NCBI RefSeq assembly: GCF_030272615.1
Contig: NC_081411.1
Coordinates: 159,725,471-159,789,470, forward strand
DNA length: 64,000 nt
From: Cryptomeria japonica
Taxonomy: Eukaryota; Streptophyta; Pinopsida; Cupressales; Cupressaceae
Direction: 5' to 3'
Part shown: positions 1 through 11,586 of the stretch, in pieces
How positions within the stretch are numbered: the first letter of the stretch is position 1
Layout of the letters: every line of letters begins with the position of its first letter
Made by a program: the position numbers and the translations under genes
Notes under the pieces: generated by a model
The model's input: only the letters and a program-made list of their open reading frames with translations
Told to the model about the DNA's origin: nothing
Database searches by the model: none

Positions 1-900
1 TATATATATATCCATTTTCTTCATTTTTTCTATGTTTTAGTGAAGAAGAAAATGATGGCAACACCGAAATATATTTATGTTTTTTAGTTTACCATGCATC
101 TTATGTAAACCCAAGAACAATTTGTAAGCATCCATGTAAAAATAAGATAGAAATTTTAAGTAATAGAGATTTTGAAAATTATATGAAGATTCTTAAGTTT
201 GAGTTAAAAATAATAGACTTATCGTTTGTATAAAAATCCAATCTATTCAGTCTTTCATCATCCTTCAAGACACGATCTACGAATAACTATAAATCACTTA
301 GGGAAAAAATGAAGTGAAAACAATGAAAAATATGGATTTGAATAAGATTCTCATATTTTAAGTGCGTTACATATAAAGTGTTTTTAAAATAGCACCATGT
401 TGACAAAAGTCCAAATGTAGACAATTGTTAATGCCTTTGTTTAGTTGTTTATATTTTTGGTAGATAACAAGACATGTAGCCAGACATCATTAGAGATTAA
501 TTTTGTGGAGAAACAAGATGAGATAACAATGACAAACCTTATCCAAAACTATGAACATGGCCTAGTATACAATATAGGAGAATTTTTTCCCTCATACAAA
601 ACATAGGAAAATCTAATTAGTATGATGCACATACATGACTAAATAGGGTATTAGTAAATTAAAAGGCTCACATAGCTTATTGTATCATTTGAAAGATGAC
701 CATTATACAATTTCTAATTTAATGAATCTATCTCCTTATTATTTAAGATTATAGTATAACGATAATTATTGTCTTATGTTATCAAATCCAATCTACTTCG
801 CTACATTCCATGACCTACACTACATTCCATCTTAAATCCATTTATACTTTAACTTAAAAATCCTTATTTTTACTTTTCAAAATAATTATCTATGAGTTGT
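1..900. other. AT-rich stretch without a recognised gene
   Basis: No reading frame of useful length and no terminal repeat was recognised. The sequence is low-complexity AT-rich DNA of the kind left by very old transposon decay. Confidence 0.6.
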
Positions 901-1024
901 TGTTAGAATGTGTCCTTAGGATTCTTGGTGGTTTAACAACATCCTATGAGATTCTTGACTAGAATGGTAACAATTTCTTTAACATGGCTTCTTTTGGGAA
1001 GAACAACTAGATCAACTCCCTACA
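901..1024 (+). repeat. Left terminal repeat of the TRIM
   Basis: Starts TGTTAG and ends CTACA directly before the primer-binding-like site. It matches 1085-1191 in order and orientation, with many substitutions and small gaps. Confidence 0.7.
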
Positions 1025-1084
1025 AGTGGTATTAGGAGTAGCATTGCAAGTTCAAATCCCCTTGGTTAATGCTAAGGGGGAGAT

Positions 1085-1191
1085 TGTCAAAACGTGTCCA
1101 AGATCCCCCCTTGCGATTTGTGGCATGGTTTAATAGTCTCCTATGAGATCCTTATGAAAGGAAACCAGGTAGCGGAATACAACTTCCTACA
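1085..1191 (+). repeat. Right terminal repeat of the TRIM
   Basis: Starts TGTCAAAACG directly after the polypurine tract and ends TTCCTACA. It is shorter than the left copy by about 17 bases. Confidence 0.7.
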
Positions 1192-1620
1192 TTGAACTAT
1201 CACGAGAGTGAATGCAAAAATTTCTAAACCCCTTCTCAATTACATATTTAGATGCACATCTAATTAAACATTAACTAATATTCAAAATAGAATAAAATCA
1301 TAACACAAAATATACATGGGAAAACCCTTTTGGGGAAAAATCCACACTCCAAACACTCATCTTAATTGTATTAATTAGCAATAACAACAGTTACAATACA
1401 ATTTTAGAGCTATGCTCTTTAGGAGACTTCACACTATTACAGGATTCAAGACTAATTCTGGAAGCATAACGATGTCTCTCAAAATCTTCAACCTCTCATC
1501 AATAATAAGCCAAGGCATCACATATTTATAAATCTCAACACAAAGTAGTAGGCGTCTATGGTTTCCAAAACCAGCTTCAAATCCTAAGAGGTAAGTTTGT
1601 GTCATAAATAATATAAATAT
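1192..1620 (-). repeat. Probable fragment of another LTR
   Basis: Read on the minus strand this stretch contains a GGATTTTTCCCC ... GGGTTTTCCC block of the sort often present in plant Copia LTRs. The partner repeat is not in the window, and short reading frames here look accidental. The assignment is tentative. Confidence 0.35.
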
Positions 1621-2679
1621 TGTCGTGCCTGTGAAGTGTGATACCTGCAGGTGCAACACAAATACTCAATAGATCATTACAAGCATGGTTAGAAAATTTA
1701 AAACAAAGAAAGATAAAACCATGGCAAAGCAATCTATCGCCTCCTAAGAGATGCGAGTGTGGATTTGCTCTCAAATATGGATAAGCAAATCTCAGTGACT
1801 TGACTACACCTAGATGGAGGATTTGAAATGATAATGATGCAATTAAACTAGAAAAGAGAATGATTAAGCTACATGATTCAACAATTATGCTAGAAAATGA
1901 TCAAATAAAGCTAGATCTAAGATGCAATTGCCTATAATAACAATGCTCAAATGATATGCTAAGAAATATTATGCCTATAGTAACAATGCATAAAATGTAA
2001 ATGAGATGGGATAATTATTGCTCTAAATGGGGGATATTTATAGGATTTTCGAGGCCAGGGGTGAGGTGGCAGGAATCAACGGTTAAGATTGAGTCTGAAG
2101 ATATCAATGGTGAAATTGGAGGAGGTTGGAAAAGAGGCTAGAGGAAAGGGGACATTTGTCATCTCAATGGTGACAAGTGTCAACGGGCTTCCAAGAGAGG
2201 GTACATGTGGCCCAAGAATGCCATGTGTCTCAAGGGGAGAGTATCCACACCATAGGAGGTTAGCATAAGGAGGTTAGGATGTGCAAGCTAAGATAGGTTT
2301 AATTAAACCCAGGGTTAGATGGAATGGGTTAGGTTTATAAGTGGTTAGGTTAGATGGTTAGAAGTTAGGAGGAATGTGGGTAATTTGAATTTAAAAATCC
2401 AAATAATAGGAAAAGACTAATTAACTTTCAACAACTCATAAATTGATTTGTTTTAATTAATTAGGGATTAGAAGAATTAAATAAGATGGGGGAAATATTA
2501 ATTAATCAAAGGGGATTATTGAAATGAACCTATTAAATAAATCCTTAGATTTATTAATAAGTAGATGAGTGGAAGAATTTAATCAAATTGCTAATGAATT
2601 CAATTAAATTGGGAAGGGGGATTAATTAAATAATTGCTTATTTAATTAACTATCTTCAAACCATTTTTAGGTGTATACA
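1621..2679 (-). repeat. Lone Gypsy LTR, same family as 57161-58296
   Basis: The reverse complement of this stretch follows the plus-strand LTR at 57161-58296 from the first bases (TGTATACACCTAAAAATGG) to the last (CACTTCACAGG near the end), with substitutions and small indels. There is no primer-binding site beyond its 3' end (below 1621) and no polypurine tract beyond its 5' end (above 2679), so this is a solo LTR or a truncated copy. The five bases on either side (AATAT and ATTAC) are not a convincing target duplication. Confidence 0.8.
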
Positions 2680-2917
2680 ATTACCATTATCATGACATGT
2701 TGCACATAGAAACCTTCCAAACCACTAACACATATCTCATCCAAAATAATTATCTTTCCCAACATAATGCAAGTTCAAAATAGAAACTCTCATAATGAAG
2801 AATAGGCATTTTCCTTACCTCACACCACTTCTCAAAAGTGAACTCCACCATAAATATTAAATGCTCAAATAAAACTCCACTAAATAATTCTAATTTACAA
2901 GCCAAGACTCTTTAGTT
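2680..2917. other. Short AT-rich spacer
   Basis: No gene and no repeat recognised between the lone LTR and the next LTR. Confidence 0.5.
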
Positions 2918-3548
2918 TGTTGGCATGATTGGCATAACTGATACATATGAGTTGATGACTGTATCGATAGAAGCATGATGATGACATGATTAGTTATTTG
3001 TGTTGTCATTGATGACGACCTATATCAATTAATGTTTGATGATGGTTACAGATGAAATTTGATGTCTAACTTGTTTGATAAGTAATTTGATCTACCGGAT
3101 TTAGAATTTGTAAGTTTGATAGGGTTTACCGGTAGGACTAAGAATTAGGACTTCAACCGATAAAAGAAAATATTTTGATGGAATCGGTAAATCAGTGATG
3201 GCAAGAGACTTGTGGTTTGAGACATAAGCTTTTATGATTGATTTGTGTATGTGATCAGAACCGCATCCTATGTTGATTACCGGAAGGCCTGTTTTGAATT
3301 TATGATGGAGTTGTGCTAGGGTTTTAAGACCGATGATGAATTCACTCAACTGGTAATGAGTTTTGATACGATGGTGATTGGTGGTGAATATACATGAAGG
3401 AGATAACCTGACACAACCCGCGTGAATAATTTGAATTGTGTTTTGGTGTAGAAGATGGTAGAATTTCTTGGGAATGTGCAAAGTGCTTAACGAAATGTTC
3501 TGAGAGTTTGACTTCTGTATAGATTGAATTTTTGTGATGGGTTATGAA

Positions 3549-3553
3549 TAATC
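3549..3553. repeat. Target-site duplication of Cop1, left copy
   Basis: TAATC directly before the element, identical to 10590-10594 directly after it. Confidence 0.9.
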
Positions 3554-4762
3554 TGTTAGGAAGTTCAGATAACTGAAAGAAAACTGAGAGGGGGGTCAAT
3601 AAGTTGTCATAGATTACAGGAACCATTAGCAATTTAAACTTTAATACCAGAACCAAAAACATTAATACTAGAATAGAAGATAAACCAATTAAGCATAAAA
3701 AATAATCATAGAATAAAATCCATCCACATAACACCAAGATTTGTACGTGGAAAACCTGGTAAAGGGAAAAACCATGGTGGGAAGCCTACCCACAGTCAGA
3801 TAATACTTCTGCAGTAAGTATGTGAATTACAATGAAGGGGCCTGCACTTGCAAGAAGGCCAACAACTTAGAGCGCACTTCTCATCACAAAAGGAGCCTCA
3901 CTAACTACATATAAATCTAGACTAAAATCTAGAGAAGTGTTGAACTGCAAAAGATAGTATCTCCTATGCCTGAGTACAGTTCTAGTTAAGCTCAATACTG
4001 GAGGACTAAATCCTCTTACATAAACCTAATTCGATATCTAATGATCGACCAACTCCTTTGCTTGAATGATATTACATTATTCACACATTACATTCCTTGA
4101 CCATGACCTCTTACATTAACCATGATGATCTACAATGAGATCTTTCATCTATTTATACAAAACCCTCAACCATAAACAATCAGGTCGGCCACCAAACAAT
4201 AAACTGATTACATAATTACAAACCATGTCATCCTTAGACCAAATAAATAATATCCAACACATAAGACATCCCAGAAACACATTGAGAGGACCAATCCACA
4301 CATTACATTAAATTTGATCCATAACCTAGATCAATCCGGACCTAATATAGGTCTGCACGCTAAAGAAATGATCTCCATCTTCCAAGTCTCGAACACGATC
4401 ACCAACAACATCCTGAAACTCCACCAGAAGCTACACCAACACCACTTATGCAATTAATCAAAGATCTCTATTAGAATCTCTATCGGTGGAACCCTCACCG
4501 AAACTAGAAACCAATCTTCTAAGAAAGAAAGATAGCATCCGATCTCCAAACCAAAACCAACTGACCAAATATGAGTATAAGTATCATGAACAAGTCAATT
4601 CCATCATCAGACTATATCGGATCATGCCAAATCCAAGTTAACCAAAAACCACTCAACCTGTCGAGATCGGAAGGGTGCCGGTAAAGCATCCAAACAACTG
4701 GTGTTGGCATCAATGACAAAAAATCAATGCAACACATAATCAATTCTACCAAATGGCCAACA
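3554..4762 (-). repeat. Cop1 3' LTR
   Basis: Matches 9364-10589 along its whole length. On the minus strand it begins TGTTGGCCATTTGGT directly after the polypurine tract. Confidence 0.93.
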
Positions 4763-4774
4763 ATCTCCCCATTT
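4763..4774 (-). other. Cop1 polypurine tract
   Basis: Minus-strand AAATGGGGAGAT directly adjoins the start of the 3' LTR. This is the usual position and composition of the plus-strand primer in Copia elements. Confidence 0.85.
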
Positions 4775-5091
4775 GGCATTGATGGCAACACTAGATGTAA
4801 AAAAACATCTAAGTACCAAGAAATGCCAAACAAGTCTTCCCTTGTGGAAGACAACCAACAAACTCCCACATATAGCTTTGAGTATCACTCCCCTTTTCAC
4901 TTTCTTTTTCACATCAATATCACTCCCCCTTTGACATCAATGTCAGCAATATGACAGAAATATCAAAGAAAAAACTTAAGTCTCTGAATCACAAAGTCGA
5001 CTACTCCCCCTGAGCAATAACATCCCACATTAGTGTCAGAATGAATAGTATCTCTGATAATGCATGACGGACTGATGCCAAACCGCATTAA
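4775..5091. other. Cop1 3' untranslated region
   Basis: Lies between the end of the RNase H frame and the polypurine tract. Pyrimidine-rich runs of ACTCCCCC/CACTCCCC recur (purine-rich in the element RNA). No gene. Confidence 0.6.
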
Positions 5092-6330
5092 TCAAGTCTC
5101 TACTGGAGGGGCAGAAACTCCCAATTTGTCTCTTAGGTACTCAAATGATTCCTTGGATAAAGGTTTAGTGAAAATATCCGCAATTTGCTCTTTAGTGTTC
5201 ACATAAACTAGTCTAACTTCATTTGCTTCCACCTTCTCCTTCAAAAATTTATACTTGATAGATATGTGCTTTGTTTTAGAATAAAATATCGGATTCTTTG
5301 ATATATCAATAACAACAGAGTTATCACATTTAATAACTACCGGTGCATAACAATCTACCTTTATATCCTTCAACATTTGCTTCATCCATAAAAATTGTAT
5401 ACAGTTAGTAGCAGCAGCAACATACTATGCTTCAACAGTAGATAAAGAAGTACATGATTATTTCTTGTTGATCCATGAAAGCAACTTCTTTCCAAGAAAG
5501 AAAGCTCCATCGGAAGTACTTTTCTGGTCATCAACATCTCCAGCCCAGTCAGCATATATATATGCACATAAAGTAAAGTTATCATCCTTAGGGTACCACA
5601 AACTATATTCCGATGTACCTTGCAAATATCTAAAAATCCTTTTCACTGCCATCTCATGATTTTCTCTAGGATCACTTTGAAATCTTGAAACAATACAAAC
5701 AACATTCATAATGTCAGGCCTAGTCTAAGTCAAATAAAGTAGACCTTCAATCATATATTTGTATCTTGTAGGATTTACCGGTGCAGAAACATCTTTTCTT
5801 GTCAATTTCTCACTTGTAACCATAGGAGTACTTATCAGTTTAGAATCTCCCATACCAAATTTCTTCAATAATTCCTTAGCATATTTAGTTTGACAGATAA
5901 AAATACCTTTGTCAGTCTGAGTAATCTGCAAACCTAAGAAAAATTTCATCTCACCAATCATAGACATCTCAAATTCTTTCTGCATATTCTTAGAAAATTC
6001 TATGCATAAATTATCTTCACCTCCAAAAATAATATCATCAAAAAATACTTTAGTAATCAGTATATCATCATCAATAATTTTATAATATAAATTACTATCA
6101 ACACTGCCCTTAGTAAGACCAAGCTTCAAAAGATATTTATCCAACCTTTCATACCAAGCTCTAGGTGCTTGTTTCAGTCCATATAAATCTTTCCTTAACC
6201 TGCAAACCATATTTGTATCATCTGATAGAGAAAAACCATCAGGTTTCTCAATATAAACTTCCTCATCAAGATCCCTATTTAGAAATGTACATTTAACATA
6301 CATCTAATAAACCTTGTAGTTTTTATAAGT
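5092..6330 (-). pseudogene. Cop1 reverse transcriptase and RNase H
   Basis: This makes DNA from the element RNA and degrades the RNA strand. Visible Copia signatures in order are EEVYIEKPDGF, LYGLKQAPRAWYERLDKYL, a FFDDII catalytic block where YVDDII is usual, KFFLGLQI and ISTPM in 5725-6303. The RNase H part follows: IYADWAGD in 5458-5709, KCDNSVVIDISKNP and EQIADIFTKPLS in 5092-5385. The frame is interrupted by stops between these blocks (near 5710, 5458 and 5430). The amino-terminal half of RT (6330-6940) is badly eroded. Both catalytic aspartates of the DD pair are present, although the tyrosine and valine before them are changed. Confidence 0.93.
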
Positions 6331-6947
6331 AACAAAGGCAAGAAATAATCGTACAACTTCAATCCTAGCTACATGTGCAAAAGTCTCTCCATAATCAATT
6401 CCTTCCTCTCAAGAATATCCTTTACAAACCAATCTAGCCTTATTCCTTATAATTCGACCATCCTTATTCAGTTTACTTCTAAACACCCATTTAGTTCCAA
6501 TAACATTTTTATTTTTAGGTCGGGGAACCAAGGCCCATGTGTTATTTTTCTCAATCTAATTTAATTCTTTTTCCATCTCTTTCAACCAATATTCATCTTT
6601 ACATACCTCAATTACTGATATCAGTTCAACTTGTGAAATTAAACATACCTCATTAGTTGCCAGTCTTCTTGTTGTCATCACTCCATTGCTCTTATACCCA
6701 ATGATTTGATCTTCTGAATGATTCAATCTCACATACCTAAGGTCTTCTGACTTTCTACTCCTCTTCCTTATTCTTTAGTTACTGTAGAATTCTCTAACGT
6801 TGCCGGAGGAACTGGTTCAACTCTTTGTTTAGGTAAAGGTGCTACCAGTTCAATAATAATCATTTCCATTGTCGGTTCCTTCTCATAAAATTTGATTTGA
6901 ATTCTGTTCAGCTCATCTACTTTGACATTAGCACTCTCCACAATTCT

Positions 6948-7800
6948 CTACAATCTCTTGTTATAACATCTATATGTTTTTCTTTCATTAGAATAACCAA
7001 GAAATATGCCTTCATCACATCTAGGATCAAATTTCCCATTAAAATCATCTCTCCTGATATAACATTTACTACCAAAAATTTTGAAATAATTAACTGTAGG
7101 TGTATTGCCAAACCATGATTCATAAGGTGTCTTACCGGTTTCTCCTTTGATTTGTACTATGTTGAATGTATAAACTGCTATGCTCACTACTTCTCTCCAG
7201 TAAATATGAGGTAACCTAGCTTCCATCATCATTGTTCTAGCAACATCTAGGATAGTTCTATTCTTCCTTTCCATAACTCCATTTTGCTGAGGTGTCCAGG
7301 GAGCAGAAAATTACCTTCTTATACCATGTTTGTCATAAAATTTATTAAAATCACCAGATGTGAATTCTCCACCATGATATGATCTCAAACATTTAATCTT
7401 CAATCTTGTCTTAGTTTCCACTTTAGCCTTAAAGATTTTAAACTTTTCAAATACTTCAGATTTCTCTCTTAGAAAAGTAACCCACATCATTCTAGAATAA
7501 TCATCAATGATTACCATGAAATATCTATACCTTGAAAATTTTTAACCCTAGTAGGGCCACAAAAATCAGTATGAATTAGATCAAGAACATCATTTGATTT
7601 ATCTTGTATACTCCTAAAAAAGGTTCTGACCTGTTTACCCATTTGACATTCTTTACATACCAAATTATAGGGCTTCATAATCTTAGGTATATCTGTAACA
7701 ACCTTAGTTGAACTGATCTTCACAATGCAATCAAAATTCACATGACACGGCCTTTTATGCCATAGCCAACTCTCATCAATCTGTGTAATCAAACATGTCT
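6948..7800 (-). pseudogene. Cop1 integrase
   Basis: Integrase joins the element DNA to the host chromosome. The amino-terminal zinc module is seen as LWHKRPCH with a later CKECQMGKQ (7511-7792). The core follows in 7311-7517 (LIHTDFCGP, IIDDYSRMMWV) and 6948-7274 (ERKNRTILDVAR, PYESWFG, KIFGSKCYI). The second acidic residue of the D-D-E triad is normally in a SDxGGEF block; here the block reads SYHGGEF, so aspartate is replaced. Stops lie near 7310 and between 7517 and 7550, and one frameshift separates the zinc module from the core. This protein could not be active. Confidence 0.93.
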
Positions 7801-8160
7801 TCTCACCGAAGTTTAAGTGAAATATATTACCTTTTGTCTATGTACCGGTTGAAATCTCCAAGCCATATTTGTTAATGATTTTGTATTTCCCATCCTTGAA
7901 CTGTAATTGAAATCCCTTATCTACACTCAAAAGATTATGCCTCAAACCTTCAACATAATAAACATTGTTAGTAGTGTTTTTACCATCCAATGATATAGTA
8001 ACTTTTCCTTTGATCATACATGCCTTGTCATCTCCAAATCTAACTAGACCACCATCAAATTCTTTCCATGACATAAACTTCCCTTTATCTCCAGTCATAT
8101 GATGTGGACAACCACTGTCAATTACCCATTCATTCTTGTTTTCAATTTTAGCAGCAAGTG
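7801..8160 (-). pseudogene. Cop1 protease
   Basis: Copia retropepsin, which cuts the polyprotein. The catalytic DSG is encoded at 8111-8119 within a WVIDSGCPHHMTGDKG block, followed by FDGGLVRFGDD, a KVTISLDG strand and VYYVEGLRHNLLSVD. The reading frame is open from there to about 7838, where TAG ends it just before the integrase zinc module. Upstream the link to gag is open for a short way and then broken. Confidence 0.88.
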
Positions 8161-8299
8161 CCTTCTCTTTAGGTACATTCTCTTCTAGTGCTGGATCATC
8201 TTCCTTGATAGCTAGGAATACCCATTCCTTCCCATTTCTGGATCCAATAGTAGAGTCTTATGTCAGTTCATCATCTGAACCAGTAATGCCTTCCTCATC

Positions 8300-9305
8300 C
8301 GCTATGTAGCATGATTTTTTTCTATTTTTCTTGTATTTATACTTGTTCTGATATCCAGGGTTAGGCTTAAATGATCTTCTAACTCTTTCTTCAAATCTTA
8401 AATTCCTTTCAGAACATCTAGATGCAAAATGACCAATCTTATTACATGCAAAACATTTAAATGTGCTTTTCCTTCATACTTACTTCCTATCGGTCCTTTA
8501 GGTACTCTTCTAGTAAATAGTGCTTCAAGTTGCTCAAATTCATTATCTTCTCTCTTCATATCTTCCAACTCCTTTTCATATAAAGCTTTCCAGTCTTGCT
8601 TATTGGTTGTAGATGTAGATGCACGAAAAGCATGTTCAGTCTTCACAGCTCCAGAAGGTCCAAATTCCTCAAGCTCAAAAGTAGATAGTTTCCCAACCAA
8701 GGTGTCTTATTTGACAAATGTATTAGTCATTGTTCTCAACTCATTAGTAGTAGTAGCCTTCATTTTTTAAGCCGATGGTAGGGCTCTCAAGACTTTAGAA
8801 ACAATTTCATCTTTGCTCAAAGTTCCACCACAACATTGAATTCCCGTAACAATCTCATTTACCCTTTCCATGAATACAGTAATCCTTTCATCTTCTTCCA
8901 TCTTCAGGTTTTCATATCTCATATGGTAACCATCAAGTTTAGCAATCTTCATTGTAGTGTCACCTTCATTAAGAGTCTCCAACTTATCCCATATAGCCTT
9001 TCCAGATAATTTGTCAGAACTCAATCCCATTATTTGTTGATCAAAAAGTGTACACAAGAGGCCTTCTCTTGCTCTACAATCATTCTCAAGCTCCTTGTCC
9101 AGGTTTGCCGGATGAGGATTGCCAGATGTCAGATTATTGGGTGTGACACCATTCTGTGTGATCTCCCAGATCTCCTTGCCAAGACATCCAGATGAGTCTC
9201 CATCCAAAACTTCCATACTGTGTAATTTGTTCCATCAAGCCTCAAAATATCCCTTTGAAAGGTAGCTCCAGAAGAACTGGATGAACTTGAATTGCTAGTC
9301 ACCAT
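8300..9305 (-). pseudogene. Cop1 gag with zinc knuckle
   Basis: Gag forms the particle shell and binds RNA. I place the start at ATG 9303-9305, 45 bases inside the primer-binding site, because the frame then reads into a serine run and an LDGTNYTVWKFWMETHL block typical of Copia gag. A frameshift follows, then a gag core in 8767-9216 (AIWDKLETLNEGD, KMEEDERITVFMERVNEIV, SKVLRALP). The zinc knuckle CFACNKIGHFASRC (C-x2-C-x4-H-x4-C) is intact at 8414-8455 but sits one base out of frame with the upstream part. Confidence 0.9.
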
Positions 9306-9349
9306 AGGATCATCCTCAAGTGGTTAATCTTTCTGCAGAGAGGACCAAA

Positions 9350-9361
9350 GCTCTGATACCA
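9350..9361 (-). other. Cop1 primer-binding site
   Basis: Minus-strand TGGTATCAGAGC two bases after the end of the 5' LTR. This is the standard plant Copia site complementary to initiator methionine tRNA. Confidence 0.93.
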
Positions 9362-9363
9362 AT

Positions 9364-10589
9364 TGTTAGACAATTTAGATAACTGAAAGACAAATAAGAG
9401 GGGAGGGGGGGTGAATCAGTTGTCACAAATTACAGGAACCATTAGCAATTTAAACTTTAATACCAGAACCCAAAACATTAATACCGGAATAACAGATAAA
9501 TCAATTAAGCATAAACAATAATCATAGAATAAAATCCATCCACATAACACCAAGATTTGTATGTGGAATACCTGGTAAAGGGAAAAACCACAATGGTAAG
9601 CCTACCCATAGTCAGATAATACTTCTGCAATAAGTATGTGAATTACAATGAAGGGGCCTGCACTTGCAGGAAGGCCAACAGCCTAGAGCACACTGCTCAT
9701 CACAAAAGGAGCCTCACTAACTACATATAAATTCATACTACAATCCAGAGAAGTGTTGAACTGCAAAAGATAGCATCTCCTATGCCTGAGTACAGTTTCG
9801 GTTAAGCTCAATACTGGAGGACTAAATCCTCTTACATAAATCCAATTCAATCTCCAATGGTCGACCAACTCCTCTACTTGAATGATATTACATCATTCAC
9901 ACATTAAATTCCTTGACCATGATCTCTTACATTAACCATGATGATCTACAATGAGATCTTTCATCTATTTATACAAAACCATCAACCATAAATAATCAAG
10001 TCGACCACTAGACAATAAACCGATTACATAATTACAAACCATGTCGGTCTTAGACCAAAAAAATAATATCCAACACATAAGACATCCTAGAAACACATCT
10101 AGGAGTCCAATCCACACGTTACATTAAAGTCGGTCCATAACCTAGATCAACCGGGACCCAATATAGGTCCATATGCTAAAGCAATGATCTCCATCCGCCA
10201 AATCTCAAACACGGTTACCAACAACATCCTAAAACTCCACCAGAAGTTGCGGCAACACCACTTATGCAATTCATCAAAGATCTCTATCAAAAATCCTACC
10301 GGTGAAACGCTCACCAAAACCAGAAACCAATCTTCTAAGCAAGTAGGATAGCATCTGTTCTCCAGACCAAAACCATCTAACTAAATATGAGTATAAGTAT
10401 CATGAACAAGCCAATTCCATCATCAGACTATATTAGAGCCTACTGGATCATGTCAGATCCAAGTTAACCAAAAACCACTCAATCTCCCAGGACCAGAAGG
10501 GTGTCGGTAAAGCATCCAAAGAGCTAGTGTTGGAATCAATGATGAAAAAATCAATGCAACACATAATCAATTCCACCAAATGGCCAACA
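9364..10589 (-). repeat. Cop1 5' LTR
   Basis: Full-length partner of 3554-4762, and the LTR next to the primer-binding site. Confidence 0.93.
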
Positions 10590-10594
10590 TAATC
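10590..10594. repeat. Target-site duplication of Cop1, right copy
   Basis: TAATC, identical to 3549-3553. Confidence 0.9.
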
Positions 10595-11586
10595 AACTAT
10601 TGATATTGCATTGTAAATTATTGTAATGATCTGGATATTGATCTGATATGATCTGTATTGGAAATTCAAGATGTAATTAAGTTTTCTGGCCAACTTAGTT
10701 GTTATGGCTATTTAGGGTGACACAACTAATGTTTCATGTGTTGGTGGCATTAGGAGAATGAGTTAAGTCATCCCAGAGAAGATAGAGATCTTCCTGAGTG
10801 TTGCAAACTATGAAGCATAACTGAATCTAATTTAGCAAGCTAAAAGTGCAAAGTAACAGATCATTTTTCACTATTGTTCACTAACAGTTACAACATCATA
10901 AATCCCTTAACTGGGTATGTTCTAACAGGCCTTTTCCATCTAAGTCCCCTAACAGGGCATCTCACAAAAGAGTGTTTAAATCCTCTAACTAGGTTGATCC
11001 TAACAGATCATTAAGCTCCTATCTGGAGTGATAGGCAAATCCCTTAACCTAGTGACTCCTAACAAGACCTACTCCTAGCCGGGCATATTGTAAGCTCCTA
11101 ACCGAGCTAATCTCCTAACAGGGCTTACTTCAAAAGAGTACAAATTATCATGGGTTCCAATCCCCGCCATGGTTTTTCCCATTTGGGTTTCCACGTCAAA
11201 AATATTGGTGTTAATGTGTGGAATGTCTTTTCATAATGTTTATGTTTTCATGCATTATTTCTGATTACCGGTTATGATAAGTTTACTGTTGTTTATCAAA
11301 GATTTATAAATGGTTACTGGTAATGTTAGTGAATTGATAGATGAATTATTTTGATTTGATGATAAGTCAGTATGAGTATGTGTTGATCAAATATCTAGTT
11401 AGTGTATAGTCTGATTAATAAGATTGCATAAGTGGGTATCAAGTGTATGAGATCTGCTAAAGGGATAGATTCATGAATTAAATGATTTCAAATATGTTGT
11501 AAATGGTATTTTGATTTGAAGTTATAAATTGTGTTACTATTGATTCACCAATCCTCTCCCTCTACCAGATCCTCATAGGATTAACA

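Larger units (their letters stand above)
901..1191 (+). mobile_element. TRIM: miniature LTR retrotransposon
   Basis: Two diverged direct terminal repeats (901-1024 and 1085-1191) flank an internal part of only 60 bases. Both repeats start TGTYARAAYGTGTCC, share GGTTTAA and TCCTATGAGAT blocks, and end in CCTACA. Just inside the left repeat is a primer-binding-like site (TGGTATTAGGAG at 1027-1038, compared with the usual plant initiator-Met site TGGTATCAGAGC). Just before the right repeat is a polypurine tract (AAGGGGGAGAT, 1074-1084). It encodes nothing, so it would depend on proteins of an autonomous Copia-type element. No clean target duplication is visible at the edges, so the outer borders may be eroded. 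Confidence 0.75.
3554..10589 (-). mobile_element. Cop1: full-length, pseudogenised Copia retrotransposon
   Basis: Two 1.2-kb direct terminal repeats (3554-4762 and 9364-10589), each beginning TGTTAG and ending CCAACA on the plus strand, enclose gag, protease, integrase, reverse transcriptase and RNase H in the Copia order, all on the minus strand. Perfect TAATC duplications flank it. The primer-binding site matches the initiator-Met tRNA type. The coding region has multiple stops and frameshifts and a changed integrase catalytic residue, so it cannot move on its own. The two LTRs differ at roughly one base in ten in the part compared by eye, so it is clearly older than Gyp2. Confidence 0.95.
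2918..11586 (+). repeat. Older Copia-type LTR split by the Cop1 insertion
   Basis: The left part (2918-3553) begins TGTTGGCATG. The right part (10595-11586) holds the typical late-LTR features of plant Copia elements: a CCATGGTTTTTCCC block near 11170, a TTTCCACGTC block, and a terminal TTAACA. Without the inserted Cop1 and one TAATC copy the LTR is about 1.6 kb. Flanks TAGTT (2913-2917) and TAGTC (11587-11591) may be its own target duplication with one change. No coding region belonging to it was seen, so it is probably a solo LTR. Confidence 0.6.

Noticed and set aside
3101-3737. Two overlapping minus-strand frames of about 130 codons
   Set aside because: They lie in the split LTR and the Cop1 LTR, cross the insertion joint, and have no recognisable domain.
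4727-7118. Plus-strand frames across Cop1 pol
   Set aside because: Shadows of the minus-strand RT, RNase H and integrase frames.
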